DNA from: Agapetus fuscipes
Taxonomy: Eukaryota > Arthropoda > Insecta > Trichoptera > Glossosomatidae
Assembly (NCBI GenBank): GCA_951799405.1
Contig: OX637332.1
Location: forward strand, 3,105,001 to 3,169,000
Direction of reading: 5' to 3'
DNA length: 64,000 nucleotides
Position 1 is the first letter of the stretch. The number at the start of each line of letters is the position of its first letter. This document shows positions 49,476 through 60,309 of the stretch, in pieces. Made by a program: the position numbers and the translations under genes. Below the pieces are notes generated by a model. The model saw nothing but the letters and a program-made list of their open reading frames with translations. It was not told where the DNA came from and did not search any database.

Positions 49476-50148
49476 AAATATCATAGCGAGCGATATCTGA
49501 CTGCTCACAAATCATCGGCGGATAAGTAGTTTGTCAATCTCGTTAACTAAATGCTGAGATAAAAACCAAGAACTTTATACTCTTAAGTGGCTTAAATTAA
49601 TTATGGCAATTAGCTGTTAGCTTGGCTACAGACGGTCAGTCTTGCGTATCATTTTTCGATACTGCTTTAACTGCCGGAAATCATACTGGATAAAATTAGT
49701 TTTATTTGAAATGTCACCAGCAATAGAAAAATTCATACACTGAAGGGGTAAGACATCAAGTAAAACCAAAAAAAAGATAACTACTAAATTGAAAACTAGA
49801 CTGAAGACTACACCAATATAAGCAGTTTTTTTTTACAATAATTTTAACATCAGGAGCATTAAATTTTTTTTTTTTCTTCAAACAGATAAAAAGAAAAAAA
49901 AACTTAAATCATAGCTCTGTTTATTTTTAATATCGTTTATATAGGTACTAAATTACAAAGGTTTTAGGTTATCAGACTTTTTCAGTTACAGGGGCAACCT
50001 AATGCATTTTTTAACATTATTATTTTGTAGATAAAAATACTGAAGAAAAAATTATAATCGGCAACAATAGAAAAACAAAATATATATTTTTCAGTCTCAC
50101 AAAATTATCTGTTTCATTTATTTTGTAGTTATTTATCATCACATTACT
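49476..50148. other. Stretch without recognised feature
   Basis: Nothing recognised. AT-rich in the second half. Confidence 0.4.
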
Positions 50149-50400
50149 CCTTGACTGATAGGTTGGTATGGGGCTGACCCCCCGTGCTGTAAAAATCGGT
50201 TCACTTTTGCCGATGCCACCCCGGTTTCAGGGAAAGGCGGCAGGAGTTGCAAGGTGTATGTTCATGTGAGGTTTTGTTCATTTGTTTGCAGAATGTGTAG
50301 GCATGAACCTACATGTGCCTGTCTGTGGGCATGCATTTAATATGAGCCTTAAATAATAACATATCTTTGCAGCTTAGATTAAAGATTATAGATTATAGAC
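50149..50400 (+). repeat. LN1 copy with type a tail
   Basis: CTCCTTGACTGATAGGTTGG to TTGCAGCTTAGATTAAAG and ATTATAG units. The body has the TTGTTTGCAGAATGTGTAGG variant. Confidence 0.75.
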
Positions 50401-50682
50401 ATAGGTTATGGGGATACATACAAAAATTTCAAGTATGAGTGATTGTCTGGTAAGCTAGAACAAACATCTAAAAATAATGACCATGCAGTTGTATTTTAGA
50501 ACATGAGGCGTGTGGCTTCACTGTTCATACTAAGCATAAAATGCAATTCGTGTCAAAACACCCATGGGGATGAATTCTAATCAAGTCAAATACGAATTAT
50601 CTGATGGGAATCGATTAATGTTTTGATAACAATTGAAGTATCTTAGAAAGTATTTTAAAATATATAATTGTTCACTGTTTTA

Positions 50683-50860
50683 TGTATGTGGAATACTCTA
50701 CCACATGAGCTAGGAGCCGTAGAGAGTGCAAATGCATTTAAGTCGGGATTGAAGACATGTTTGTTTCGGAGATGTTACAGTTGAACAGTGCTCTTGCAGT
50801 GATACATCACAAAACGGCACTATAAATATTGTCTTATTGTTATTATTATCAACAACAAAC
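50683..50860 (+). pseudogene. L2x LINE end
   Basis: The frame encodes WNTLPHELGAVESANAFKSG, LKTCLFRRC and a stop. The terminus ACATCACAAAACGGCACTAT and an ATT-rich tail follow. Confidence 0.7.
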
Positions 50861-50909
50861 TGCCAGACATATAACACCTCGCCTTTTTCAGGAACAATTA
50901 TGCTCCTGA

Positions 50910-51030
50910 AGATGCCTTATTAGGCGAAAACATCACTTTTTTCATCACTTTTTTTTTTATTAAAACTTTGTTTTTTCAATCAATTGAATTTATAAAATGG
51001 ACTTTCACTGTGTTAACAGAAATACTCTTC
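50910..51030 (+). repeat. PLE-like end with complete hammerhead-like core
   Basis: TCCTGAAGATGCCTTATTAG then GCGAAAACATC. CTGAAGA fits the conserved CUGANGA, GCC pairs with GGC, and GAAA follows. The end ATGGACTTTCACTGTGTTAA matches 697-715. Confidence 0.5.
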
Positions 51031-51246
51031 AAAATATAATTTAGTAAGATTATGTTCAAAATTTAATGTAAAAATCATTGAAAAAAACAGAAAATATATT
51101 AAGTTTTTTTCAGGAAAAGGGATCAGAGTTATAGAACTTTTAATTTGTTTTTTTTTTTTTTTGAGAATAATGTCATATGGACGCTTTTGAAAACCTGAAC
51201 GACCGAAGATTTATTGTCGTATTTATAACATTTTTAACACAATTAG
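51031..51246. other. AT-rich stretch
   Basis: Nothing recognised. Confidence 0.4.
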
Positions 51247-51940
51247 AACGGTCCGTAGTCCAGTCACTTCGGACTCGTAAATAAAAGTCGTAGGTTCAAA
51301 TCCTGACGGAGCACAAAAAATATACCATTTATATTTTCAAATTTTCTCTTCGCTGGGTTGAAAAATTCATAAACCTTAACCAAAGACCGGTCATCAAAAG
51401 TTTCATCCAGCTTTACAGCAACTGAGTCTTGCTTGGGAATAGACGCTTTGTAGCGACGACCAAGCTCGTAAAAAGTCCGGTTGATGGCTCAGTTGGTAGA
51501 ATGCTTGCATTCCATGCCGAGAGCAAGGGTGTCAGAAATATTTTCCCGTTTCGGTATATCAAACCCAAAATAAATACCGTCAAGGTATAGTACTCAGCCT
51601 TCACAAGAAATGAGAACCGTCCCCTGCGGGAGTTGGGAATCCCCCATTTGGTGTGAAATTCTCTTCCTGCGACCCTTAGGGAGCTGAAGACTGAGACAGC
51701 TTTTCGCAAAGGGCTCAAAACCTACTTTTTCAAAGACTCTTACAAAGCGTCTTTGCAGTGACTCAGTCACAAAAAGGCGCTATACAAACGCGTGTATTAT
51801 ATTATTATTATTGTGTGAAGCTGGCCCCCTTACCTGTATAAATAAATAGATCCCGAATCGTCACATGCGACCCCTTCGGGGATAGCGCAGGCAAGGAGTT
51901 GCACTACATATGTGGCTTGGTTGCGTTGCGTTTAACGCTT
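51247..51940 (+). repeat. Composite SINE-B/SINE-A with L2x insertion
   Basis: The SINE-B head (GGTCCGTAGTCCAG) runs to GACCAAGCTCGT near 51469, then SINE-A begins AGTCCGGTTGATGGCTCAG. In the SINE-A part the B-box segment is deleted. An L2x end occupies 51651-51815, and SINE-A resumes GCTGGCCCCCTTACC to a GGTTGCGTTGCG tail. Confidence 0.8.
51651..51815 (+). pseudogene. L2x LINE end inside SINE-A
   Basis: AATTCTCTTCCTGCGACCC to AGTCACAAAAAGGCGCTATAC and a TTATTATTATT tail. It differs from the 25-kb copy at few sites. GTGTGAA at both borders gives a 7-bp target duplication. Confidence 0.75.
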
Positions 51941-52251
51941 GCATTACACAGCATTGGCACACACGACCACAAAACTGCCTTCCAGTTGTTTGAGTAAAAC
52001 ACTGCATTCACCGTAAGGAATGCCACGGCGGTATGACGTCGCAGAAATTACGATACAATCAGGTATAACTGGAATTGTGTGTAGGTATACAACTGCTAAG
52101 CGTTTTCATGCCAGACCAATTTTATTTCAGTACATTTCCATCCATTATGAATTGTATTTATGTGCGTCACCATGTATACTTTTACTGTACTTCTTCTTTT
52201 GAATGCCACTTACATTGAAAAACAGTAAAGCTACAAAGCTACGCATACAGG
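51941..52251. other. Stretch without recognised feature
   Basis: Nothing recognised. Confidence 0.4.
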
Positions 52252-52360
52252 CCAACATCTTGCCGCGTTTTTTTCCGAAGGAGCGAGTGGGACCTATTTT
52301 TTTACAAGGGGCCGACCTTACGCCAACTACCTCATTTGAAGTGGGGATTTTCCACCTCTG
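52252..52360 (-). repeat. SINE-A fragment
   Basis: CTTGCCGCGTTTTTTTCCGAA, GGGCCGACCTTACGCCAACTA and TTGAAGTGGGGATTTTCC match the SINE-A body on the minus strand. Confidence 0.6.
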
Positions 52361-52424
52361 GTAATACATCAAACGACCGTAATTCCAACCCGAACCTACA
52401 TCTTGATACAAGTCGTAAATTCAG

Positions 52425-52838
52425 CCTAAATCTAAATCTAAGCTGCAAAGATATATATCATTTAAGATTCATATTAAACGTATTCCCACAAGCAGACATG
52501 TATAAATTCGCGCTAACACATGCCGCATGTGGACCTACAATATAAAAACCCATTCTCAAATGAACATAAGCCCTGCAACTCTTGCCGACCTTCCCTGAAA
52601 CAGGGGTGACATTGGTGACTACAATAATCTAATTATTTTAAAAATGTGTTCACAAAGACAGAAACAGAACACAAGATTGACAATTCAATGCTATTTTTCC
52701 GTATTAAAAAAGAAAACAGATCTTTATTAGAAGAATAAACAGGTTAAATAAAACAAAAACAGGGGCGACATTGGCAAAGTGAACCATTTTTACAGTATGG
52801 GGGGTCAGCCTCATACCAACATATAAGTCAAGGAATCA
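52425..52838 (-). repeat. LN1 type b copy split by a short insertion
   Basis: The left part has the tail CCTAAATCTAAATCTAAGC and runs to ACAGGGGTGACATTGG (52614). The right part restarts with ACAGGGGCGACATTGG (52756) and ends TATAAGTCAAGGAA. Between them lies an insert of about 140 bp flanked by this near-identical duplicated word. Confidence 0.8.
52617..52754. mobile_element. Unassigned short insertion
   Basis: AT-rich insert without recognised ends. Its flanks duplicate about 17 bp of LN1. It could be a truncated retroelement. No family assigned. Confidence 0.45.
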
Positions 52839-53260
52839 TGGCTGTTGTAATAACGCCAATCAGGCTTTTCTTGGGATGGTTTATTATTCAAATAAACAAC
52901 ACTTTTAACTTTTAAACACTGTTTTTTCTTGGGATGATTGTATAAAAACCTCTAATCAGGAAGCTTCCCGTTGCCTTACTCACCATTTTCCGTTGTCCAT
53001 CCTTTGGGTTGATTCATCGGCCTTCGGAGACGAATCTGCGCCCCAAGCCAGTGCCTTGGTCAGTTATTATAAGTAAGCTGTAGAGTGTAGATCATACAGG
53101 CAACTTTTCAGTTATGGTTCGTAAATAGAGACTGCATTTTAGGACTGCAAGCTCGTCAGCTTAGATACTAGTCTGGCTACAGAGCATCTCGGTCTCTAGT
53201 TATAGGTGAGAATAAAGGTTATTCTACTGAGAACTGACACATGGAGATTTCGCCACAACA

Positions 53261-53496
53261 TACTGCTTAGAATATCCGAGTAAACATAAACAATTTCGAA
53301 CGAATTCAATTATTTAAGTACCTAGATTAAGAGACTTCACGGATTCACACAGACACAACTCACGTCAGCTCGCACAGACACACAATTACACATGCGCAAT
53401 AATATGGCTCTGATGTCCCTAATTTTTTTTTAGTTCAAATCCAAAAATGTCTCATACGGCATGTCATTTTAAACTATAACGTCAAACGACTCTGAT
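53261..53496. other. Stretch without recognised feature
   Basis: Nothing recognised. Confidence 0.35.
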
Positions 53497-53881
53497 GCCC
53501 GGTATTTTGAACGTTAGTATATATGACTTTAAACTAAAAAATAAAACTACTCTCACATATTTTGATATAAGAGCGTCCTTATCATTCAGTATAAAGGGGC
53601 CGTCCATATATTACGTCATTCAAATTAAGGGGGGGGGAGTCTGGTCTGCGGATGATGGCAAATGACGTTCGAGTACCAAAAGTGACGTCGTTCTTGTAAA
53701 TATCAATTTCTACAAAATATACAAAATATTATGTAAGATATATAACATTATTAATTATTAGGCTCATCCATTATTACAGCAAGAGGGGGGAGGGGTCATT
53801 AGATAATGACTATAGGATGATTGTAGGGGGGGGGGGATGGACGGCCCCAAAGTGGCTATGCTAACGTTGAAAATACCGGGC
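53497..53881. mobile_element. MITE-delta (outer element)
   Basis: The ends GCCCGGTATTTTGAACGTTAG (53497-53517) and CTAACGTTGAAAATACCGGGC (53861-53881) are inverted copies with one mismatch. A second inverted-end element lies inside. Superfamily open. Confidence 0.65.
53596..53848. mobile_element. GGGGCCGTCCAT-type MITE (inner element)
   Basis: Begins GGGGCCGTCCATATATTACG and ends in the inverted GGATGGACGGCCCC. 253 bp with two long G runs. Termini of this kind are widespread in insects, but I do not assign the superfamily with confidence. Confidence 0.6.
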
Positions 53882-54299
53882 CTAAAACAACCTATTTGGT
53901 AATGCGAGAAAAAAAAAACACTTGAGTTTATATAAGTACAGAAAACAATTTAAAACACTAGATGAAAACAATTTTGACGACAACTTGGTCGTCTGGTCCA
54001 GATTGTTATTTTGCCATTATCAAAAGACACCGCAAGGCGAAATGGCGCTCGGAGAAAATTGGCATTTATCGCTTTTCGGAGAAAAAAATGTGTAATAGCA
54101 TATTAGCGGGCATACATTGCTTGACGTTTGCATTACAAGTGCGATTATACAAGAAATATTTCTCAATCGAGATCGGACAAAGTTGTTCGGCCGCCTTGTA
54201 AAAAACACATAATTGCAGGAGAGAATAATTTTATAGACACTTTTTTTCTTTACTTTGTATTGATACATTATAAAGGATAAACATGTTGTAATAAAAATA
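53882..54299. other. Stretch without recognised feature
   Basis: An 79-codon frame at 53962-54201 has no recognisable feature. Confidence 0.4.
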
Positions 54300-54830
54300 A
54301 TAAATGTTTATTCCAGCTTAGTTATGTGGAGGGTGCAATACATGCCCAGCCATAAAAAAAATACAGCAATAGAAAAGTACATGGAAGAAAAATACAAAAA
54401 TGCAAAAAATACAGATATACACAAAAGCAGAAATATATGAAAAAAAAACAATAAATCTATTTAAACAGATAGAATCGAAAGGAAAGAGAATATAATATAT
54501 AATGTATATATTATGTATATTATATTATACATAAGAATAAATAGAATATATTACACAGGAAAGAAAAGGCTAGATAAGCTTTAGGTTATTTGCCCAATGA
54601 CGCCATATGCCCAACTCCCACTTCAGGCCTCTGATTGCTGCGATAAGAGAGTTTTCGCTGGATTCTATTCTCTCTCTGAACCCAGCCATTCGGGTTCGTA
54701 GCAACCCATTCCAGGAGGGTAGTTGAGCCGCCACAAACATCCCACTCGCACTACAGCTCTTCCGCAGTCGTAGCAATGCTCTATAGCCCATATTGTAGAA
54801 GACTCTCATCTCGTTCATAATTTGTGCTTT
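54300..54830 (-). pseudogene. Unassigned LINE, C-terminal coding end
   Basis: The open minus-strand frame (54818-54570) encodes MGYRALLRLRKSCSASGMFV, AAQLPSWNGLLRTRMAGFRE, RIESSENSLIAAI and WRHWANNL. SCSASGMFV, followed by an LR-rich helix and WxHW, resembles the extreme C-terminus of some non-LTR retrotransposon polyproteins. About 270 bp of A-rich 3' UTR follows. Clade not assigned. Confidence 0.5.
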
Positions 54831-55338
54831 GTGTTATAAAAACTATTTACTTTTGCGGATACAACTCCTGGGTTAGAAGCTTTAATATATTGTTGTGAAC
54901 TTCGAGTACATGCGCTCGTACACACCTAGGAATGTTCTAATGACTACACACACCGATGCACGTAGTATGGAATCATCTAGCAGTCCCTGGTAGTGTGCAT
55001 AAATATTCTGGTGATGGAATAGTCCAGAAATTGGGAGAAAGATCTCTCCGTTTTACTATATAAAGTGTCAAAATGACAGCAGTGGCGAAGGGTGCCATAC
55101 AAGCCGGATCTCATCGGCTTCTCTTTAAAAATGATGTAACAAAGTAGTTTAAAAATATAAGCACAAAGTAAAAAAATACATTTAATAATACGTATTTTTT
55201 CCCCATTGAAACCATGCAGTCTACTTTATTATCATTTTGCCTCAAACGGGAAACCGATGGGCATCGTTTTTGCATTTTTTTTTTTTTTTTTTTTGTATAG
55301 ATTTCTTTGTAAGGTTTTGTTCTTTTTTATATTTAAAT

Positions 55339-55600
55339 GTCTAAATCTAAATCTAAATCTAAGCTGCAAAGATATGTATCATTTGAAATTCATATTAAAT
55401 GCATTCCCACAAGCAGACATGCATAATTTCGCGCTTACACATGCTGCATGTGGACCTACAATATAAAAACCCCAATCTCAAATGAACATAAGCCCTGCAA
55501 CTCTTGCCGACCTTCCCTGAAGCAGGGGTGACATTGGCAAAGTGAACCATTTTTTACAGTATGGGTGGTCAGCCGCATACCAACCTATCAATCAAGGAGT
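55339..55600 (-). repeat. LN1 type b copy, inverted partner
   Basis: A three-unit ATTTAG-type tail at the left, a complete UTR, and the end CCAACCTATCAATCAAGGAG. Confidence 0.85.
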
Positions 55601-55639
55601 AATTTAATAAAATAAATAAAATGTAATTTATTATTAATA

Positions 55640-55888
55640 TTCCTTGACTTATAGGTTGGTATGAGGCTGACCACCCATACTGTAAAAAATGGTTCACTTT
55701 GCCAATGTCACCCCTGTTTCAGGGAAGGTCGGCAAAAGTTGTGGGGCTTATGTTCATTTGAGGTTTGGATTTTATTTGTAAGTACACAATCAGCATTTGT
55801 AAGCGCGAACTACACTTGTTGGTTTGTGGGCATACATCTGAGAGCTTTAAATGAATATATCCTTGCAACTTAGATTATAGATTATTAT
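55640..55888 (+). repeat. LN1 type a copy, inverted partner
   Basis: TTCCTTGACTTATAGGTTGG to TTGCAACTTAGATTATAG. Head to head with the type-b copy, about 40 bp apart. Confidence 0.85.
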
Positions 55889-56110
55889 TATCGGTTTGTA
55901 TGGCACCCTTCGCCACTGTTGAGGACAGCCAAGCAGTCGCAATAAAGCACTTTGCTAAATAACAAATATAACCAGTGAGTCTCAAGCGTGAAATAAATTG
56001 TAAATTGTAAAAATAAATCCTCAAAAATAAATTCTGCCATTTTTAATTATTAAAAAGAATCCAGCAGAGTACATCGCAATATCTACGGATCATTGATTTA
56101 TCTATTCTAA

Positions 56111-56303
56111 AGTTCCTTTACTTGTAGATTGGTATGGGGCTGACCACCCATACTGTAAAAAATGGTTGACTTTCCATTGTCACCACTGTTTCCCGGGAGG
56201 TCGGCAAGAGTTGCACGGTTTATGTTTATTTGTGATTGCGTTTTTATGTTGTAGTCCACATGCGACATGTGTAAGCGCTAACTTACAAGTGTCACATTTG
56301 ATC
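56111..56303 (+). repeat. LN1 copy, tail missing
   Basis: GTTCCTTTACTTGTAGATTGG to GCGCTAACTTACAAGTGTC. Confidence 0.7.
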
Positions 56304-56997
56304 CATAGCTGATCCATGGATCATCATATTTTTGTATAGCAAATCCACGTTAAGTCGCGGTTGAGCTATATATTTACTGTGTGGGAATAACACCGCATTT
56401 CAATTACATTTTGTATTCTATTGTACATAAAATAATTAATATTTTTTTTACACATACTACAAATAATTTGCTAAAAATAAAACTAGGTACATACTAAACT
56501 ATTTAATTACTTTACGTTGTAATAACATCATAACTACCGGTGTGAATTAAACCAAAAAATTAATAGTTCAGTGAGCAATGTATTTTTTATACTCTAAATT
56601 AAAACTGCGTCGAATACATAATACCCAGTACCCGAAAGTATTTTATAAAAAATATGACTCCTTCAACCGCGTAAATCTAAAATGTATAGAATATACAACA
56701 GCACTCCGAGCGAGTGAAAAGTTTTCATTCTTTTTTTCGGTTTACGCTGTCGGGAGGAGTATAATATGTAAATGTTACACATTACGTTCGTATGAATACG
56801 ATTTGCATACTGATGAGAGTAATCGTTTACACTGGCATTTCTAAGGCATAGAAAGCAAAGCGTTAAATCGTGAAGGTAAATTATGAACTGATTGTGAATG
56901 ATATGATTTTTATTGGAGCACAGAATGGGATATGTTAAACTAATATACTTATATATATATATGTACTGAAAAGATAGATAGACCGTGGTTATAATAA
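56304..56997. other. Stretch without recognised feature
   Basis: Several overlapping short frames, none with a recognisable domain. Confidence 0.4.
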
Positions 56998-57540
56998 TAA
57001 GATGATAAAGGTATGGATGGACCAAATTTTCGAAATAGCGAATGAATGGGATATCCAGAGTCATAATAAAACGAGAGCTTGTATGAAAAAGGTTATGACT
57101 CTAGATGAAATGAAAGAAGTATGCAAGGATCGAAAGAAATGGCGGTTGATCTGTAATGCTGGCGGTTAAAGCTGAGGCTTTTATTATTTATTTATTTTAA
57201 ATATGTTTTGTAGTTTTTTTAATTTTTACTGTTTAATTGCTTAGAGTTTATTTGTTTTATATATTTGAAAGTATTAATTTATTGTATTCCTTGACTGATA
57301 GGTTGGTATGCGGCTGACCACCCATACTGTAAAAAATGGTTCACTTTGCCAATGTCCCCCTGCTTCAGGGAAGGTCGGCAAGAGTTGCAGGGCTTATGTT
57401 CATTTAAGATTGGGTTTTTTATATTGTAGGTTCACATGCGGCATGTGTAAGCGTGAAATTATGCGTGTCTGCTGGTGGGAATGCATTTAATATGAATCTC
57501 AAATGAGACATATCTTTGCAGCTTAGATTTAGATTTAGAT
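56998..57540 (+). mobile_element. LN1 type b element with ORF tail
   Basis: The frame from 57012 encodes KVWMDQIFEIANEWDIQSHN, KTRACMKKVMTLDEMKEVC, KDRKKWRLICNAGG and the stop TAA at about 57168. It is followed by about 120 bp of AT-rich sequence, the LN1 UTR from 57290, and a GATTTAGATTTAGAT tail. The clearest sense-strand view of how the coding end and the abundant repeat belong together. Confidence 0.85.
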
Positions 57541-57612
57541 GATGATTTATTTGATGAGAGCTGTTTTTGTGTACAACACACTTCAAGAGAACTCTGCAAG
57601 CTGGGTCGTCAC
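57538..57612 (-). repeat. SINE-B 3' fragment
   Basis: GATGATGATTTATTTGATGAG to TCTGCAAGCTGGGTCGTC, the SINE-B end on the minus strand. Confidence 0.6.
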
Positions 57613-57867
57613 CGGTCGTCGGTTGGTATGAGAAAGTGTTCCAAATGATCTGAAATTTGTTTTAGTGTTTTCAAGTGTTTTATACCAATACGCAAAAAAG
57701 TAGGCCCTATGCGTTAAAAAAGAATCAACTTGAAAAACAAGGGACACTCTAATAGACAGTGGTTGTCAAATTGAGAAACAAATTGAGAAAAATAAACTGT
57801 ATAAAAATAAATTATTGTTTTTTTTAATTAAAGAGAGAACTCAGCAGAAAATGTAACAATATTAACC

Positions 57868-58140
57868 AAATGAAATCTAATCTAATCTAATCTTAGTTGC
57901 AAAGATTTATGTTACTTTGGAGATTCACATTACATGCATTCTCACAACCAGACACGTACAAGTTCGCGCTTGCACATGCCTCATGTGAACCTACAATATA
58001 AAAACCAAATCTCAAATAGACATACACCCTGCAACTCTTGCCGTGCTTCCCTGTAACATGGGGGACATTGGCAAAGTGAACCATTTTTACAGCATGGGGG
58101 GGTCAGCCGCATACCAACCTATAAGTCAAGGAACATACAC
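57868..58140 (-). repeat. LN1 type c copy
   Basis: The tail AATCTAATCTAATCTTAGTTG, a complete UTR, and the end CCTATAAGTCAAGGAACATAC. Confidence 0.85.
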
Positions 58141-58488
58141 GACACATAATGCGGGCTTGAAATGCCAATTCTAATATATTTTCAGCTTACATTTTGATCA
58201 TTGGGCACAGTCTGTAAAGGGAAAGGTTTTGAAATGCAGTAAGCCACGCAATGCATATAATACAGTATATCCTCAACAGTACGCCCGCTCATTGTTGTGT
58301 CCACCTACTGACAATGCATAGTAATTTCCTCTGCAGCCTATATCTAATATTAGTATTAAAAGTAGAGTAGACTAGTGCCTGGTTCAGACGGGCCGATCTC
58401 TTAAGTGGCGAGTAGAGGGTGATAGTGGCCTAGGCCAACAGTTTCTAAACTTTATGCTAACTTTTACGCTTTTCGCGCCTCCCTCCCT
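58141..58488. other. Stretch without recognised feature
   Basis: Nothing recognised with confidence. Confidence 0.4.
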
Positions 58489-58545
58489 AGGTATGAGTGG
58501 TCAGCCGCATACCAACCTATAAGTCAAGGAACATACATGACCACT
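58489..58545 (-). repeat. LN1 fragment
   Basis: TATGAGTGGTCAGCCGCATAC to AGTCAAGGAACATACATGAC, the UTR start only. Confidence 0.65.
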
Positions 58546-58624
58546 TATCTTTATAATTTTTCATATTTCTCCTAATTCTACTGTGTGTATAATATTCATT
58601 TTGCTTTATATAGTCTCCCATTAT

Positions 58625-58765
58625 TTTAAGATTTCAGTTTCTCTGAGGATGGCCAAGAGGCCGGAACCGGTCACGACTCGTTATTTTTGTTTATAACTAA
58701 ATAAAAATAAATAAAGTAGAACTAAACAAAGTTTTTTATCATTTTTTAATAATTACATTTTGTAA
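58625..58765 (+). repeat. PLE-like end
   Basis: TCTCTGAGGATGGCCAAGAGG then CCGGAACCGGTC, with GGCC/GGCC pairing. The segment continues AATAAAGTAGAACTAAACAA and AGTTTTTTATC, as in other PLE-like ends. Confidence 0.45.
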
Positions 58766-59296
58766 ATCAATGAACAATAAAGAATCAAAACATGATAACA
58801 CACTTTATTTATCCACAATCACAATATATATAATAAACACAACAATATTAAGTATAATATAATCCACTTCTTGCGGCTCTCAAGCCAGGCCATCATCTCC
58901 TGTTTTTGCGTTCTTTTGTTTTTATTTTGAAATTCAAATTTAAATTTCCATGTTCCATTCCACGCAACGAATTCATCTCGTTACATCGCACATATAAAAA
59001 AATGTCTGTTGAAGCACACACCCTCCAACTAATGCAATAATACTCGCCCGGTGTGAACGTTAAAGCATTGCGAGTAGGTACTACAAAATCGCTTTCGTGT
59101 CTCTAGCGCAGCCACTGAAAGCAGCGTCAGGCAAATATTTGAAATTCTATGAAAATGAAAGTTACATAAAATGGAGCGTTTTGCTGAGGGTAAACATGAC
59201 TTTTAAATGATCGGTATTCTAGTATCCAAGCGAATGAGTAGTGAAAAATCAGGGACAGCAATCAAGGTTTTATTTAAAAATTGTTTTGGTTATATG
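58766..59296. other. Stretch without recognised feature
   Basis: Nothing recognised. Confidence 0.4.
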
Positions 59297-59630
59297 ATCG
59301 GTCTGTAGTTCAGTGGCAACACTTCGTACTTGTTAATGGAAGGTTGTGGTTTCGAATTCCAGCGGAGCACAATAAATATACCATTTATATTTCCAAATTT
59401 GCTCTTCGCTGGGTTACAAAATTCATAAACCTTTACCAAAGACCTGTCATCAAAAGGTCCATCAGGCCTTACAGCAACTGGGTCTTGCTTGAGTATTGGC
59501 GCTTTGTAGCGACGACCAAGCTCGTGAGCAGTTCGGCCGTTAGTTCAGTTGGTAGAATGCTTGCCTTTCATGGCGAGAGCAAGGGTTCGCACCCCACAGA
59601 GGGTGACAGAAATTCATTCCTGTGTTTCCA
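59297..59630 (+). repeat. Composite SINE-B/SINE-A, 3'-truncated
   Basis: The SINE-B head ATCGGTCTGTAGTTCAGTGG runs to GACCAAGCTCGT (59525), then the SINE-A head TTCGGCCGTTAGTTCAGTTGG with a B box GGTTCGCACCCC. SINE-A stops after the GGGTGACAGAAA body. Confidence 0.75.
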
Positions 59631-59699
59631 TACATTTATCTCGTTTTTGGAGGAAATCCTAGATTACCTCATTTAGTTCTAGTGACTCACTTATCATCT

Positions 59700-59785
59700 G
59701 AAAAAAACGATCTCAAATGAACATAAACCCTGCAACTCTTGCCGACCTTCCCTGAAACAGGGGTGACATTGTTAGCCTCATACCA
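59700..59785 (-). repeat. LN1 fragment with internal deletion
   Basis: ATCTCAAATGAACATAAACCC to GGGGTGACATTG, then directly TTAGCCTCATACCA. Confidence 0.65.
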
Positions 59786-60309
59786 CGAAATCGACGCGAA
59801 AAATAAGGAATTTCTTTTGTTGCTTCAGTTCATTTAAGAACATCATCATTGGGTAATGGTTAAATAGTAATTCATTAAGATCAAATAAAATAACGCTGTT
59901 TTTATTCCTATTTTTGGCCAGGCAAAAATAGTTTGGGAAATTGCATTAGTCTTCACAAATTTGTTGAAAAAAGAATCATTGTTTTTTTTGTTTTGCTTTG
60001 TTGCTCTATGTTTTTTCTTAAAGTTTTAGTAGTGGATCGTTTAAATAGACTGCATGCAATACACGAGTACCTAAGCATATTATTATTATACTGGTAGTAC
60101 AAAAACGAGGACAATAATTTTGCGCGCTGCTCATATGTACATTTGTGAAGTAGTGACGCGATATGTGGCAGTGATGCTAAACCAGTTCATTAGTAACTCG
60201 TGCGCCACATTTGGCAAATTAACTTTTTATAGTTCGATAAAACAAATTCAAGAAAAAAACACAGACATATTCAACACACTATAATCCTGAATAAGAGTTT
60301 TAGGCTTAC
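59786..60309. other. Stretch without recognised feature
   Basis: Nothing recognised. Confidence 0.4.

Larger units (their letters stand above)
55080..55918. mobile_element. MITE-beta, interrupted copy
   Basis: The left part is 55080-55266 and the right part 55891-55918, with the same CAGTGGCGAAGGG...CCCTTCGCCACTG ends as at 30260. A 623-bp segment with two LN1 copies splits it, with ATCG at both borders. Confidence 0.75.

Noticed and set aside
52843..53260. Possible solo LTR (TGTTG...CAACA, 418 bp, AATAAA near its end)
   Set aside because: The flanking bases do not form a 4-6 bp duplication, no second copy or internal region is seen, and TG...CA ends of this length arise easily by chance.
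53962..54201. 79-residue open frame as a small gene
   Set aside because: No start context, domain or homology signal recognised. Length is within chance for this size of window.
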